Shown here piece by piece: positions 25,768 to 34,808 of a stretch of DNA of 64,000 nucleotides; the stretch's first letter is position 1, and each line of letters opens with the position of its first letter. The notes beneath the pieces are model-generated. The model was not told the DNA's origin. It saw only the letters and a list, made by a program, of their open reading frames with translations, and did no database searches. Location: positions 1-64,000 of the forward strand of contig CAJUHS010000007.1 in assembly GCA_910586535.1 (NCBI GenBank), written 5' to 3'. The position numbers and the translations under genes were made by a program. This DNA comes from an uncultured Oscillospiraceae bacterium. Lineage in GTDB: Bacteria > Bacillota > Clostridia > Oscillospirales > Ruminococcaceae.

Positions 25768-26864
25768 TTCAGAGCGCCCCTTTCGGTTTCTTGGTAGACC
25801 CTTACATAGTCGACCTTCATGCAGTCAGGGAGCTTTTCCGGATCGGGGATACCCGTCCATGAACCGGTCTCGGAGGATATCTTTATAAACAGAGGCACTT
25901 CGCAGGTACCGAGCGCTTTCGCCGCGTCGGTGCGCCAGGATTCCTTTCCGTCAACATAGAAAACGTACTCTTTTTCTGTCCACAGCAGGGAAAATGTGTG
26001 GTATTCCCCGTCGTAAACGTCAATGTCCGAAACGTTTCCCGACGACTTGTGACAGCTGCCGTAGCCGTCCCAGTTAAGTGTGTTCTGTACTTGCTTTGTA
26101 TTATAGTACGGCGTTTCTATAATGTCTATCTCGGTACCGTTCCTGCCGCCGTTTGTCTCGTCGGTCACGCTGTCTCCCATCAGCCAGAAAGCCGTCCAGT
26201 AACCGGGAACATTGTTGACTGTGCAGCGTATCTCAAAGTAACCGTAAGCCTGCTCGAACTTGCCGCGGCTTCTTACCGCTCCGCTCAAGAATCGGTCGGT
26301 TTCCCTGTCGTAGGACATTCCGATAATGAGATTTCCTTTTCCGTCAAGATAGGACATACTGTTGTCCCAGTAGTTGTTCAGATCCTGTCTTTTCTGCTCG
26401 GGGCCTCTTTCCCATTTGGTCTCGTCAAGGGTATCGCCGTTAAAATCGTCTTCAAAGGTAAGAGAAAGAGTCTTGCCGTCGACAACGATTGTTTTGTAAC
26501 CGTCAGGATCAGTTTGAGCGGGTTCCTTTGCCGCAACAGTTACCCTGCACACAGCTTTCAGAGCAGTACCCTTTATCCTGACGGAGATATCCGCAGTACC
26601 CGCTTTAAGCGCGGTAACTACCCCGCCCTTTTTTACCGACGCAACAGTTTTGTCAGATGACGACCAGCTTATTGTACACTTTTTGTAACCGGTTATCGAC
26701 GGCTTCAGGGTAATGGAGTCTCCCTCGGTTATTTCGGCTTGGCCAACGTCAAGACGTATGCTTTTCTTATCAGTTTTTCCATTGGCTGCGGATACTCCTT
26801 CGGAGAGCAGAAAAACACAAGCTGTCAGGGCGGCTGCAATTGTAAAAAGTATTTTAGTTTTCAT
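25764..26864 (-). CDS. Secreted GH16 family beta-glucanase with Big2-like domain
   Basis: Predicted extracellular endoglucanase of the lichenase/laminarinase type. The 366 residues begin with a signal peptide (TIAAALTACVFLLSEGVSA). They continue with a bacterial Ig-like domain at about 33-112 (ITLKPSITGYKKCTISWSSS) and a GH16 domain from about 130. The catalytic EIDIIE motif has E245, D247 and E250. The Ig-like domain in front is a common spacer in wall-associated enzymes. The ATG at 26864 follows a GGAGG site; a longer frame to 26915 has none. Its stop overlaps the start of sbcD. Confidence 0.92.
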   Translation of the reverse strand: MKTKILFTIAAALTACVFLLSEGVSAANGKTDKKSIRLDVGQAEITEGDSITLKPSITGYKKCTISWSSSDKTVASVKKGGVVTALKAGTADISVRIKGTALKAVCRVTVAAKEPAQTDPDGYKTIVVDGKTLSLTFEDDFNGDTLDETKWERGPEQKRQDLNNYWDNSMSYLDGKGNLIIGMSYDRETDRFLSGAVRSRGKFEQAYGYFEIRCTVNNVPGYWTAFWLMGDSVTDETNGGRNGTEIDIIETPYYNTKQVQNTLNWDGYGSCHKSSGNVSDIDVYDGEYHTFSLLWTEKEYVFYVDGKESWRTDAAKALGTCEVPLFIKISSETGSWTGIPDPEKLPDCMKVDYVRVYQETERGALK

Positions 26865-26903
26865 AACAGTACCTCCGTACACAGGAAATTTGATCATAAA
26901 TGA

Positions 26904-26932
26904 ATTATACCACATTAAATTTGATTTGTCGA
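26904..26932 (-). promoter_or_regulatory. Glucanase-sbcD promoter
   Basis: On the minus strand: TCGACA (26932-26927), a 17-base spacer, and TATAAT (26909-26904). Confidence 0.65.
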
Positions 26933-27012
26933 TAATTTTCGGATTTTTGATGTACGGTTTCGGTTTTGGGGAAATAAACTCTGTTACGGAAATACGGACA
27001 AAGCATTAAAAT

Positions 27013-27044
27013 AACAGCGCGGACTGCGGCAAGTCCACGCTGTT
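27013..27044 (-). terminator. Terminator after the Hpt gene
   Basis: An interrupted stem, AACAGCG/CGCTGTT with GGACT/AGTCC inside, followed on the minus strand by a T-rich stretch. Confidence 0.65.
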
Positions 27045-27132
27045 TATACAATTCATTATTTCTAAGCCGCCCTTGCCGCGGAAAAATGCTTTATTTACGC
27101 AGCAGGCAACGGCATAGGCAAAGACTCGGCAT

Positions 27133-27498
27133 TTATGTGTTTTCCTTGATAATGCGGCAGACATCGTTATATAATTTCTCTACGTTCTCCATATCGCTGT
27201 CGATTCCGTCCAGGGAACCGTCTTTTGCTTTAATCTCGATCTTGTGCGCCGCCTCGGAAAGCTCGGTCATCCCCAGATTTGCGGATACCCCTTTAAGCTT
27301 ATGGGCGGTCTTGTTTAGTTCGTCAAAATCCTTTTCCGCGGCGGCGGCCTTTACCGGAGTGAACCTGTCCTCATTGGGAAACCTTTTCAAAAACTTGATG
27401 TAAATTTCCGAATTGTCCATAAAACGGGAAATTGTCCCGTCAACGTCAACGCCGGCTTTTTTGAGTTCGTCCAATATTTTTTCGCGCAGTTGTTCCAT
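27133..27498 (-). CDS. Histidine phosphotransfer (Hpt) domain protein
   Basis: A free-standing 121-residue phosphorelay carrier. It forms a helical bundle with the phosphorylation motif TAHKLKG at H66 and a later GMTELSEAAHKIE helix, both typical of Hpt domains. GAGGAG precedes the ATG. No histidine kinase or receiver gene is next to it, so its partners lie elsewhere. It is divergent from the CheX-like gene at 27875, and a shared pathway is plausible but unproven. Confidence 0.9.
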   Translation of the reverse strand: MEQLREKILDELKKAGVDVDGTISRFMDNSEIYIKFLKRFPNEDRFTPVKAAAAEKDFDELNKTAHKLKGVSANLGMTELSEAAHKIEIKAKDGSLDGIDSDMENVEKLYNDVCRIIKENT

Positions 27499-27777
27499 AA
27501 CCGGTACTCCTCTCTGAACAGTATTACAATATTATAATTATAATGCGGAGAATCCGCCGCAAACGGAAAATGTTAATATATAATAAATTATACAGAATTT
27601 TTTTAAAATGTCAAGTCTAAAAATGCCTGCGTCTTTTTCTACAAATACGCACAAATCTGGCTTGAATCCTTTTGGGCAAAGGATTTGCCCGCATCTTTGG
27701 ATATTCGGTGCAAAAACAATCAGCAAAATGCACAAAAAAACTTGTTAAAAATGTGTTAAAAATATTTCAAAAATGTA
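27499..27777. other. AT-rich gap between the Hpt and CheX-like genes
   Basis: About 280 bases with no gene. It holds TATAAT-like sequences for the Hpt gene but no -35 partner I would trust. Confidence 0.4.
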
Positions 27778-27806
27778 TTGAAATATACTTATAATTATTG
27801 TATAAT
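27778..27806 (+). promoter_or_regulatory. Promoter of the CheX-like gene
   Basis: TTGAAA at 27778-27783 and TATAAT at 27801-27806, spacer 17. Confidence 0.65.
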
Positions 27807-27874
27807 ATTATATATAATAATGTGAATTTACAGATAAGAAAACGTTTACTGAAGATAAGAGAGGAGCTTTTGCA

Positions 27875-28753
27875 ATGTTTACGCAGTTTTTCGGAAACTA
27901 CCTTCTTCAGCAGCAGCTTGTCTCTCCGGAACACCTTTCGGAAGTGCTCCGAACAATGAATGATACCCGCCCCCAGATCGGTATGCTTGCCATTAACGCG
28001 GGGCTTATGACTGCCGTTCAGGTGGAAAAGGCTCATTACGAGCAGCAAAAAGCGGATAAAAGAATAGGCGACGTTATGGTGGATATGGGCTATATCTCCA
28101 GAGCCGACGTGGAAAGGCTGCTTAAAGCCCAGCCCGCAGGACATCTTATTCTTGGTCAGGCTCTTGTAAACAGCGGCTATATGACCACCTCTCAGTTCGA
28201 GCAGGCGCTCAATTCCTATAAAATTGAAAACAGCATTTCAGACGCGGATTTCAGCAGTGAAAACGACGCGTCCGCACAAAGGCTTGTAAGGAATTTTTAC
28301 AACTTTAATTCAATAAACGGTTCCGGCTATATGACAGGATATGTTTCGCTCCTTTTCAAAAACCTTATCCGCTTTATCGGCAGCGATTTTACCCCAATGG
28401 ACGCCCGCGCTCTTATGGGAGTGCTCTCGGCGTGCGCCGCCCAGAGAATAGAGGGCGGCCTTCATGCGCTGACGATAATCGACGCGGACGCTTCCTCGAT
28501 GATAGAGTTTGCCTCCCGCTTCACTAACGAGCACCTCACCGCCGAGGACGACTATACCCACACCTGCATAAGCAATTTTATCAACCTGCACAACGGCATT
28601 TTTGCAGGAAGGATGGCGAACGAGGAGGGACTCAGACTGAACCTTGAGTCCCAGAGATTCTACGAGCGGTTTGATATGAGCGAGCTTTCCAACGCCTGCG
28701 TCATACCCGTTTGCTTTTCTTTCGGAACGGTTAATTTTATTATCGCAATGTAG
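27875..28753 (+). CDS. MshEN-like repeats fused to a CheX-like domain
   Basis: 292 residues in two parts. The first 115 or so hold three tandem units that fit the MshEN pattern of two hydrophobic residues, a Gly, and a late Gln. They begin QIGMLAINAGLM (residue 34), RIGDVMVDMGYIS (63) and ILGQALVNSGYM (92). MshEN domains are known to bind cyclic di-GMP. The second part, from about 150, resembles CheX/CheC-type proteins, with VSLLFKNLIRFIG and the late FINLHNGIFAGRMANEEGLRLNL helix. Where active CheX has ExxN, this protein has NFIN (234-237), so phosphatase activity may be lost. It is adjacent to an Hpt gene. The reading is from pattern only. Confidence 0.65.
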   Translation: MFTQFFGNYLLQQQLVSPEHLSEVLRTMNDTRPQIGMLAINAGLMTAVQVEKAHYEQQKADKRIGDVMVDMGYISRADVERLLKAQPAGHLILGQALVNSGYMTTSQFEQALNSYKIENSISDADFSSENDASAQRLVRNFYNFNSINGSGYMTGYVSLLFKNLIRFIGSDFTPMDARALMGVLSACAAQRIEGGLHALTIIDADASSMIEFASRFTNEHLTAEDDYTHTCISNFINLHNGIFAGRMANEEGLRLNLESQRFYERFDMSELSNACVIPVCFSFGTVNFIIAM

Positions 28754-28783
28754 TGGTTAACATATAAATTAATGTTGACTGAT

Positions 28784-28828
28784 AAAACCCCCGACAGTAC
28801 GGATATTCCGTTCCTGTCGGGGGTTTTT
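28784..28828. terminator. Bidirectional terminator between the CheX-like gene and lysS
   Basis: A perfect 14-base stem (28784-28797 with 28814-28827) with A and T runs at its ends and a small ACGGA/TCCGT inner helix. Confidence 0.92.
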
Positions 28829-28831
28829 GGA

Positions 28832-30415
28832 TCAGTCAATAGGCTTCATCGTGGGGAACAGCAGAACGTCCCTGATAGACGCGCTGTCCGTAAGAAGCAT
28901 TACAAGCCTGTCAAGACCCAGGCCCAGACCGCCTGTGGGAGGCATACCGTATTCCAGTGCGGTAACAAAATCCTCGTCTACGGAGGCGTTAGCGCCCTGA
29001 GCACGCTTTGCCTCAGCCTGCTTTACAAAACGCTCTCTCTGGTCGATAGGGTCGTTAAGCTCGGAGAAAGCGTTGCCCATTTCGCGGCAGCAGATGAAAT
29101 ACTCGAACCGCTCGGTAAATGCAGGGTCCGAGGGCTTTCTCTTTGCCAGCGGAGAATTCTCCACGGGGTAATCATATATAATAGTGGGCTGCACAAGCTT
29201 GTCCTCAACAAACGCGTCAAAGAAAGCGATAAGAACGTGTCCCTTTGTGGCGGACGCGCCCTCCTCTACCTCTATGCCCTTAGCTTTTGCACAGGCTCTT
29301 GCGGCTTCGTCGTCAGCCCAGTCGTTGTAGTCAACGCCCGCATACTTCTTAACGGATTCCACCATGGTAAGTCTTTCCCACGGGGACGCAAGGTCGATAT
29401 CGGTACCCTGATAGGACACCACGCCCTTGCCGCAAACCTTTAAAGCAAGCCCGCGGTACATTTCTTCGATAAGATCCATCATGCCCTTGTAGTCTGTGTA
29501 CGCCTGATACATCTCAATAGTTGTAAATTCAGGATTGTGGGAGGTATCCATACCCTCGTTGCGGAATATACGTCCCACCTCGTAAACCTTGTCAAAGCCG
29601 CCTACAATAAGTCTTTTCAGGTACAGTTCAGTCTCTATGCGGAGGTACATATCAATATCCAGAGCGTTATGGTGGGTCTTGAAAGGTCTTGCCGCCGCGC
29701 CTATTTCAAGTGTGTGGAGCACGGGAGTATCCACCTCAAGGAAACCGCGGCTGTCAAGGAAGCTTCTTATCTCGCGGAGGATAAGGCTCCTGTTTATAAA
29801 TGTGCGCTTAACGTCGGGATTGCATATAAGGTCGACATAACGCTGACGGTAGCGCATATCCTGATCCTTTAAACCATGCCACTTTTCAGGCAGGGGCAGC
29901 AGGGACTTAGAAAGCAGCTCTATCTTTTGGGCGTGCACCGATATCTCGCCCTTGCGCGTGCGGAAAACAAAGCCCTCCACGCCTACGATATCGCCGATAT
30001 CCCATTTCTTGAACTCGGCAAATTCCTCCGCGCCGATGTCGTTCATGCGGACATACACCTGCATACGGTCGCTGCCGTCGCGGACGTCTATAAAATTAGC
30101 CTTGCCCATATCGCGCCAGGACATGATACGTCCCGCAATTTTAACGTTTATGCGGGAAGCCTCCAGAGCGGCTTTGAGCTTTTCCTCGTCGTCCCCCGCC
30201 TCTGCCTTTGCTTTGGCTTCCGACTCCTCGTAAGCCTTTCTAAGCTCCGCGTTTAAAATTGTCACGTCATACTTTGTGATTTCATAGGGATTTTTTCCCG
30301 CGGCTTTAAGTTCGTCAAGCTTATCTATTCTTATCTTCTTCAGGACGTGTATATCCTGTTCGGTCTCTTCCTCTGCGGGTACTGAAACTGCTGCAACCTG
30401 ATTTTCCTCGGACAT
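28832..30415 (-). CDS. lysS: Lysyl-tRNA synthetase, class II
   Basis: Charges tRNA-Lys. The 527 residues have an N-terminal acidic extension and an OB anticodon-binding domain (VKIAGRIMSWRDMGKANF). Motif 2 reads RIFRNEGMDTSHNPEFTTIE and motif 3 reads GGLGLGLDRLVMLLT. AAAGG precedes the ATG. It follows greA by 42 bases and is probably cotranscribed with it, an arrangement common in Firmicutes. Confidence 0.97.
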   Translation of the reverse strand: MSEENQVAAVSVPAEEETEQDIHVLKKIRIDKLDELKAAGKNPYEITKYDVTILNAELRKAYEESEAKAKAEAGDDEEKLKAALEASRINVKIAGRIMSWRDMGKANFIDVRDGSDRMQVYVRMNDIGAEEFAEFKKWDIGDIVGVEGFVFRTRKGEISVHAQKIELLSKSLLPLPEKWHGLKDQDMRYRQRYVDLICNPDVKRTFINRSLILREIRSFLDSRGFLEVDTPVLHTLEIGAAARPFKTHHNALDIDMYLRIETELYLKRLIVGGFDKVYEVGRIFRNEGMDTSHNPEFTTIEMYQAYTDYKGMMDLIEEMYRGLALKVCGKGVVSYQGTDIDLASPWERLTMVESVKKYAGVDYNDWADDEAARACAKAKGIEVEEGASATKGHVLIAFFDAFVEDKLVQPTIIYDYPVENSPLAKRKPSDPAFTERFEYFICCREMGNAFSELNDPIDQRERFVKQAEAKRAQGANASVDEDFVTALEYGMPPTGGLGLGLDRLVMLLTDSASIRDVLLFPTMKPID

Positions 30416-30457
30416 TTTTTTCGATCCTTTCTTTTGAATACTGACTTAGCTGTTGGT

Positions 30458-30934
30458 TTACTTGCTGATAGCGAGTATCTCCATCTTGATAACTCCAACG
30501 GGAGCTTCTACTTCGATGATGTCCCCTACCTTTTTCTTCAGAGCGGCGATACCTATGGGAGCGTCCTCGGAAATTTTATTGTTTTCGGGGTCTGCTTCGG
30601 TGGAGCCTACGATCTGGAGGGTCATATCCTCGTCCATTTCAAGGTCTTTGAGAGTAACTATCGAGCCTACGCCAACCTCGTCGTTTGACAGTTCCGACTC
30701 GTCCACAACAACAGCATTGGCAAGTGTAAGCTCCATTTCCTGTATCTTTGCCTCGAGTATACCCTGTTCGTTTTTCGCCTCGTCGTACTCGGCGTTTTCG
30801 GACAAATCTCCGAAAGCTCTTGCTTCTTTAAGCTTTTGAGCAACCTCAGCACGTTTTACGGTAATAAGATATTCCAGATCCGCCTCAAGCTTTTTGTAAC
30901 CCTCCGCGGACATTCTGACTTTTTTTACAGCCAT
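30458..30934 (-). CDS. greA: Transcription elongation factor GreA
   Basis: Rescues backtracked RNA polymerase by stimulating transcript cleavage. The 158 residues comprise the N-terminal coiled coil (MSAEGYKKLEADLEYL... GDLSENAEYDEAKNEQ with the acidic tip) and the C-terminal domain (VGSTEADPENNKISEDAPIG). Length and sequence are standard. Confidence 0.97.
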   Translation of the reverse strand: MAVKKVRMSAEGYKKLEADLEYLITVKRAEVAQKLKEARAFGDLSENAEYDEAKNEQGILEAKIQEMELTLANAVVVDESELSNDEVGVGSIVTLKDLEMDEDMTLQIVGSTEADPENNKISEDAPIGIAALKKKVGDIIEVEAPVGVIKMEILAISK

Positions 30935-30978
30935 TTCGATCCATTCCTTTCCGTGTAAAATGTTTATCCTAAAGTTTT

Positions 30979-31007
30979 ATTATATAGTATATTTTTACCG
31001 ATGTCAA
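30979..31007 (-). promoter_or_regulatory. greA-lysS promoter
   Basis: On the minus strand, a perfect consensus: TTGACA (31007-31002), a 17-base spacer, and TATAAT (30984-30979). Confidence 0.85.
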
Positions 31008-31090
31008 TAGAAAAAACTCCGCTTATACGAAAATCAAACTTATATCGGCAAAAATTAATCCCAATTTGCTATTTGCTGACAATAAAAATT

Positions 31091-32107
31091 TTATTCCTCC
31101 TGGCTTTCGCTGCTCTCACTGTTTCCGCCGTTTTCGTTGTTTTCGTTGTTTTCGTTGTCCGCGGCATTTTCGCCGCTTTTTTCATTTATCTGATTCAGTA
31201 TCGCATATACTGCGGTGTCCAGACGCGAGGTAGGACGTTCTATCCGTTCCAGTACGTCGTCGTTAAGAACTATGATCCGGTTATTCTTTATTGCGGAAAG
31301 TCCCGAAGTTTCTTCGGGAAGCTCGTAGACGCTAACGGAGTCGGGCAGGATAAGCCACTGAGGATCGAGAGCCAGAAGCTCCTCGGCAGTCATTGATATA
31401 TCTTCTTCTCCGTTTTTTTCGTCTCTTTTACCTGCGGCATTTTTGCCGAAGCATGAGAAAAAATTCCCGGCAAATGTGGAGTCCGAAGCCGCCGCCAGCT
31501 CGGGAGACATTATGTACACAAAGCTTTCCATAGAATCCCGCGCGTCGTAGAGAGATTTTTTCAGCGGTTCGAGAGCGTCCTCGGCAGCAGCGGAGCAGTT
31601 GAGCTTTCCTCCGAAAACGGCAGCTATCTCCTCATAGCAGCGGTAAAGGTCCCCCGTGGACTGAGGCGGGAATATTATCCACACCCGCGTTCCTGCGGCT
31701 TCTATGGCAGTTATATCCTTTTTGGCAATGGGACTCAGTGATATCAGCAGATCAGGTGCGGATTCGATAATAGCGTCCACGTCGGGATTTGCCGCGGAAC
31801 CGAGAACAGCCGCTTCGGACGCGCTTTCCGGGTAAATGCAGTACTCGCTTCTGCCTGTCAGCCTGTCCTCAAAGCCGAGCTCGCAGATTATTTCCGTTAC
31901 CGCAGGGGAAAGAGAGCCCACGGTTTGAGGAGCTTCTTCAAAAACAAGAGACCCCGCGGTTACGGGGTAAGGCTTTTCGCTGACGACCGTGGCCATAACA
32001 GGCGCCGGAGCGTCCTCATCGATCTCGGTGCAGCCGCAGAGCAGGGCGGCTGCACCTGCCGCAAGGGCGCAAACTGCGGAGCGGATAATTTTTTTATTTA
32101 TATACAA
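31091..32107 (-). CDS. Lipoprotein of the iron/cobalamin (BtuF/FepB-like) binding fold
   Basis: Predicted surface-anchored binding protein. A lipoprotein signal ends at LLCGC (lipobox cysteine near residue 26). The body follows the class III pattern: VGSLSPAVTEIICELGFEDRLTGRS, then ADPDV-like NPDVDAIIESAPDLLISL and TAEELLALDPQWLILPD. The TTG start has GGAGGA 8 bases before it. The tail of about 25 residues is low-complexity Asn/Glu/Ser, encoded by a 9-base GTTTTCGTT-type repeat. No ABC permease or ATPase gene is near, so it is an orphan here. The ligand is unknown. Confidence 0.82.
   Translation of the reverse strand: MYINKKIIRSAVCALAAGAAALLCGCTEIDEDAPAPVMATVVSEKPYPVTAGSLVFEEAPQTVGSLSPAVTEIICELGFEDRLTGRSEYCIYPESASEAAVLGSAANPDVDAIIESAPDLLISLSPIAKKDITAIEAAGTRVWIIFPPQSTGDLYRCYEEIAAVFGGKLNCSAAAEDALEPLKKSLYDARDSMESFVYIMSPELAAASDSTFAGNFFSCFGKNAAGKRDEKNGEEDISMTAEELLALDPQWLILPDSVSVYELPEETSGLSAIKNNRIIVLNDDVLERIERPTSRLDTAVYAILNQINEKSGENAADNENNENNENGGNSESSESQEE
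31131..31160. repeat. Short tandem repeat in the lipoprotein tail
   Basis: Three 9-base units of the GTTTTCGTT type encode repeated Asn-Glu residues on the minus strand. The unit is prone to slippage and is in frame. Confidence 0.7.
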
Positions 32108-32279
32108 AACAGATTCCTCCGTTAAAAGTCAATGATATGAATAAGCTATTTATTAAGTATATCACATAAAAAAAGAAAACACAATAGCAAAATGTCCATT
32201 GCATTAAAAACGGCAAAAAATCACGGCACTGTTTGCAAGGCTTACGCACATTGCCATGGGCTGTGCGTTTCCGAGCTGC

Positions 32280-32319
32280 AAAAATGCAGGAAACGGCATA
32301 ACCCCGTCCCTGCATTTTT
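32280..32319. terminator. Terminator between two minus-strand genes
   Basis: A perfect 11-base stem (32280-32290 with 32309-32319) with A/T runs at both ends lies downstream of the zinc-ribbon membrane gene. Confidence 0.8.
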
Positions 32320-32382
32320 TAAACTGAGGCGTGTCGGTACTACCCGAAGAGTCTCGGATCATGTCCTGCCGGCAGTATGTTC

Positions 32383-32418
32383 CGCTGTTTACACCGCCTG
32401 CGCTGTTTACACCGCCTG
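32383..32418. repeat. 18-base tandem duplication at a gene end
   Basis: Two perfect 18-base copies lie side by side. On the minus strand each encodes AQAV and a TAA stop, so the stop codon of the gene is duplicated. Confidence 0.85.
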
Positions 32419-33585
32419 CGCCTTTTTGAGAGTTCCAGCCCATATCAGCATTACGGCTCCTAAGACGGCAAGTATGCCCCCTATGCGGTAAAGATCGGGA
32501 GCTATCACATCTGCGGCGCATTTTGCAATGCTTTTCAGAAGCCTGTCCCTTATCGGCGCGGGCTGTACGGTAAACAGAAAAACTGCTGCGGATACTGCCG
32601 CTCCTCCTGCAAGAACTGCCACTCCGCCCCATCGGAGCATTGCGGAGTTTTTTCGGTTTATCGCCCTCAGCAGCGGAAGCATTGCCGCCGCTAAAGCCGC
32701 CGCTCCAATTATCACCGGCATGGTACTCAGAAGCCTGAGCGCGGTTATCCCTCCGCCGCCAAGAAGCTCTTCCAGCGAAGCGGGTGAAAGCTTGTCCAGA
32801 ACAGGCTGAACGCTGTCTATTTCGGAAAACGCAAGATTTATGTCGTGCTGGGAAAGGGGTTTGCCGAGAGCGTCGTCGATCACGCTCAGGTTTTCGCTGA
32901 AAAGACTTTTAAGCTTGTCCGCCGTAAGCTTTTCGGGTATCTTTCCGCTGCGCACAAATTCAGCGTATTCTGTAAGCTGTGAGGTCATAAAGCTCTGTAT
33001 AGTCGAGGCTTCGTAAATGGTCTTTATATCATCGCGGCTCAGACCAGTTCCCTGAGACATAACGAATATCGCTTCCTGAACGGTGGCGTCGCCTGAAACT
33101 CCGTACCCTTCCGTTGGTATGGCAGCCTCAGACGCGGGAAGATTCATAACGTCAAGGCTTTCCGCAAAGTGGGCTATTTTGCTGCCGCTTGTGGCAAGTC
33201 TTACTGCGGAGGATACAGAAAAAAGCAGTATGAACGCAAACATCATCAGAGAGACCGCAAGAGAGCCTGTAAATTTTGCCGCACCCGAAACGGATATCCC
33301 TTTTCTGCCCGCCGCAGATACGGGGACAGGTATTTCGTTTTCCTCCGAAGGAGCGGGCTCTGACGGTTCGAAGGCAACAGAGGAATGCCCCGCGATCTCT
33401 CTGACAAAGCCTAAATTTTCAGCGGCTTCGGAGGTCGGACTTTCCTCGGGTATAAGCGGTTCAAACGCGATCTGCCCGCTTTGCTCCGTTCCCCTCTCTA
33501 CCGTATAGGGGACAAGATCCGTTCCGCAGCTTATGCAGCAGGTCATTTTTTCGTTGTATTCCTTTCCGCAGTTGGGACAAATCAT
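32407..33585 (-). CDS. Zinc-ribbon membrane protein of unknown function
   Basis: About 392 residues. A zinc ribbon opens the chain (CPNCGKEYNEKMTCCISCG), followed by an acidic, proline-rich linker. A membrane helix lies near residue 125 (SLAVSLMMFAFILLFSVSS), then a helical extracytoplasmic region, and three helices close the chain (VIIGAAALAAAMLPLL, WGGVAVLAGGAAVSAAVFLF, GGILAVLGAVMLIWAG). The third of three clustered ATG codons is best placed relative to the AAGG site. It is not recognised as a named family. The 3' end has an 18-base duplication. Confidence 0.75.
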   Translation of the reverse strand: MICPNCGKEYNEKMTCCISCGTDLVPYTVERGTEQSGQIAFEPLIPEESPTSEAAENLGFVREIAGHSSVAFEPSEPAPSEENEIPVPVSAAGRKGISVSGAAKFTGSLAVSLMMFAFILLFSVSSAVRLATSGSKIAHFAESLDVMNLPASEAAIPTEGYGVSGDATVQEAIFVMSQGTGLSRDDIKTIYEASTIQSFMTSQLTEYAEFVRSGKIPEKLTADKLKSLFSENLSVIDDALGKPLSQHDINLAFSEIDSVQPVLDKLSPASLEELLGGGGITALRLLSTMPVIIGAAALAAAMLPLLRAINRKNSAMLRWGGVAVLAGGAAVSAAVFLFTVQPAPIRDRLLKSIAKCAADVIAPDLYRIGGILAVLGAVMLIWAGTLKKAQAV

Positions 33586-33758
33586 TTTCATCATCCTTAT
33601 CTTTTTGGAATATTATGGTCGCTATAGTAATATAATATACCATTTTATTCCAAAAGTCAACGGAAATTATTCGACAAAATCCTGCAAAATCAGATAAAGC
33701 CCGAGTGCGCGTAAAAACAAAGGGGACAGCCTGTAAGCTGCCCCCGAATAAATAATAT

Positions 33759-34808
33759 TTAATCAAGCTGAATACTGTCGGCAACGGCGTCAGCAAAATC
33801 TCCGTCGTTGGAAAAATCGTATTCGGAGTAATCCTCGCTGTCGGCGGGAGTTTCGTAGTACGCAAGGTCGTCGGTATTCAGCGCGGAGGTGTCAAGATCG
33901 TCCATGTTTCCCGGAATAAATGCAGGAGTTTCTTCCCGCGTCTTCGGTTCAGGCTTGGAAAGCTCCTTTTCAGCGGCAGGAGCGGACTTTCTTTCAGGCC
34001 TTGCAAAAAATTCGTCAGGCTGTACGGGCTGAGGTATATCATGAACCGGTACTGCCGCGGGTCTGCCGCTTTCGGAAAAGCTGTTTCCCGAAGCCTGCGG
34101 GTTATTTGCCGTTTGATACGGAACGGATAATGGAGAATACGATGTTTCGGCGGCAGGATATGCCGGTCTCATTTTCTTGTAGACGATCACACCCGCTACT
34201 GTGAACGCCGCGATTATGACCAGTCCGGCTATAAGGCTGATATATGGGGCGTTAAGATTGCGGTATACCACAAATTCATAGGGAATAACGTGCTTTTCGG
34301 CTTCGGCGGCGCTGTCGTAAATGCCTGAGCTTGTAAACCAATCGGTAAGGAGCGGCATCAGATCGCTGTCCATTTTCTTTACCCTTGCCACTATGTACAT
34401 TTCGGTAAAGTCGATATCGGTGTTGCCGTCGAGGTATTCCCACGTGTCGTCGCAAACTGCGTACAGAAGCTTTCTGTCGTTAATATTTGAAGCCGATATG
34501 GTAACATAAAGCTCATTATCAACGTCGGCTTCGTTGATAAGCGGCATCAGGAAGTACTCCTCGGATGTTCTGGACGACGTTTCGATCCCCATGGTTGTTT
34601 CGGTTGTGGTTTCGCTCGCGTAACAGTCAAAGATATTTTCAACGTACCCTTGGACGAATCCGCCTTTTTTAATGTCAGCCATGCTGTCGAAGTTAAAATC
34701 GGGAACATATCCGTTAATGCGTATAATGTCTCTAACGCCGCTTACGGTCAGCACGACGCCCATTACAAGCAGAAAAACCAGCACGACCGCTATCCTTATT
34801 TTATTCAT
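33759..34808 (-). CDS. Membrane protein of unknown function
   Basis: 349 residues. One helix lies at the very start (IAVVLVFLLVMGVVLTVSGV). An extracytoplasmic domain of about 160 residues follows, then a second helix near residue 200 (YISLIAGLVIIAAFTVAGVIV). The tail is long, acidic, proline-rich and cytoplasmic. The layout is like DUF6709-type proteins, but I would not press that. A GGGGG-type site precedes the ATG. It is followed by the zinc-ribbon membrane gene on the same strand, about 170 bases on. Confidence 0.7.
   Translation of the reverse strand: MNKIRIAVVLVFLLVMGVVLTVSGVRDIIRINGYVPDFNFDSMADIKKGGFVQGYVENIFDCYASETTTETTMGIETSSRTSEEYFLMPLINEADVDNELYVTISASNINDRKLLYAVCDDTWEYLDGNTDIDFTEMYIVARVKKMDSDLMPLLTDWFTSSGIYDSAAEAEKHVIPYEFVVYRNLNAPYISLIAGLVIIAAFTVAGVIVYKKMRPAYPAAETSYSPLSVPYQTANNPQASGNSFSESGRPAAVPVHDIPQPVQPDEFFARPERKSAPAAEKELSKPEPKTREETPAFIPGNMDDLDTSALNTDDLAYYETPADSEDYSEYDFSNDGDFADAVADSIQLD

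Noticed and set aside
31131..31160. CRISPR-like repeats
   Set aside because: The 9-base units are contiguous, without spacers, and lie inside a coding tail.
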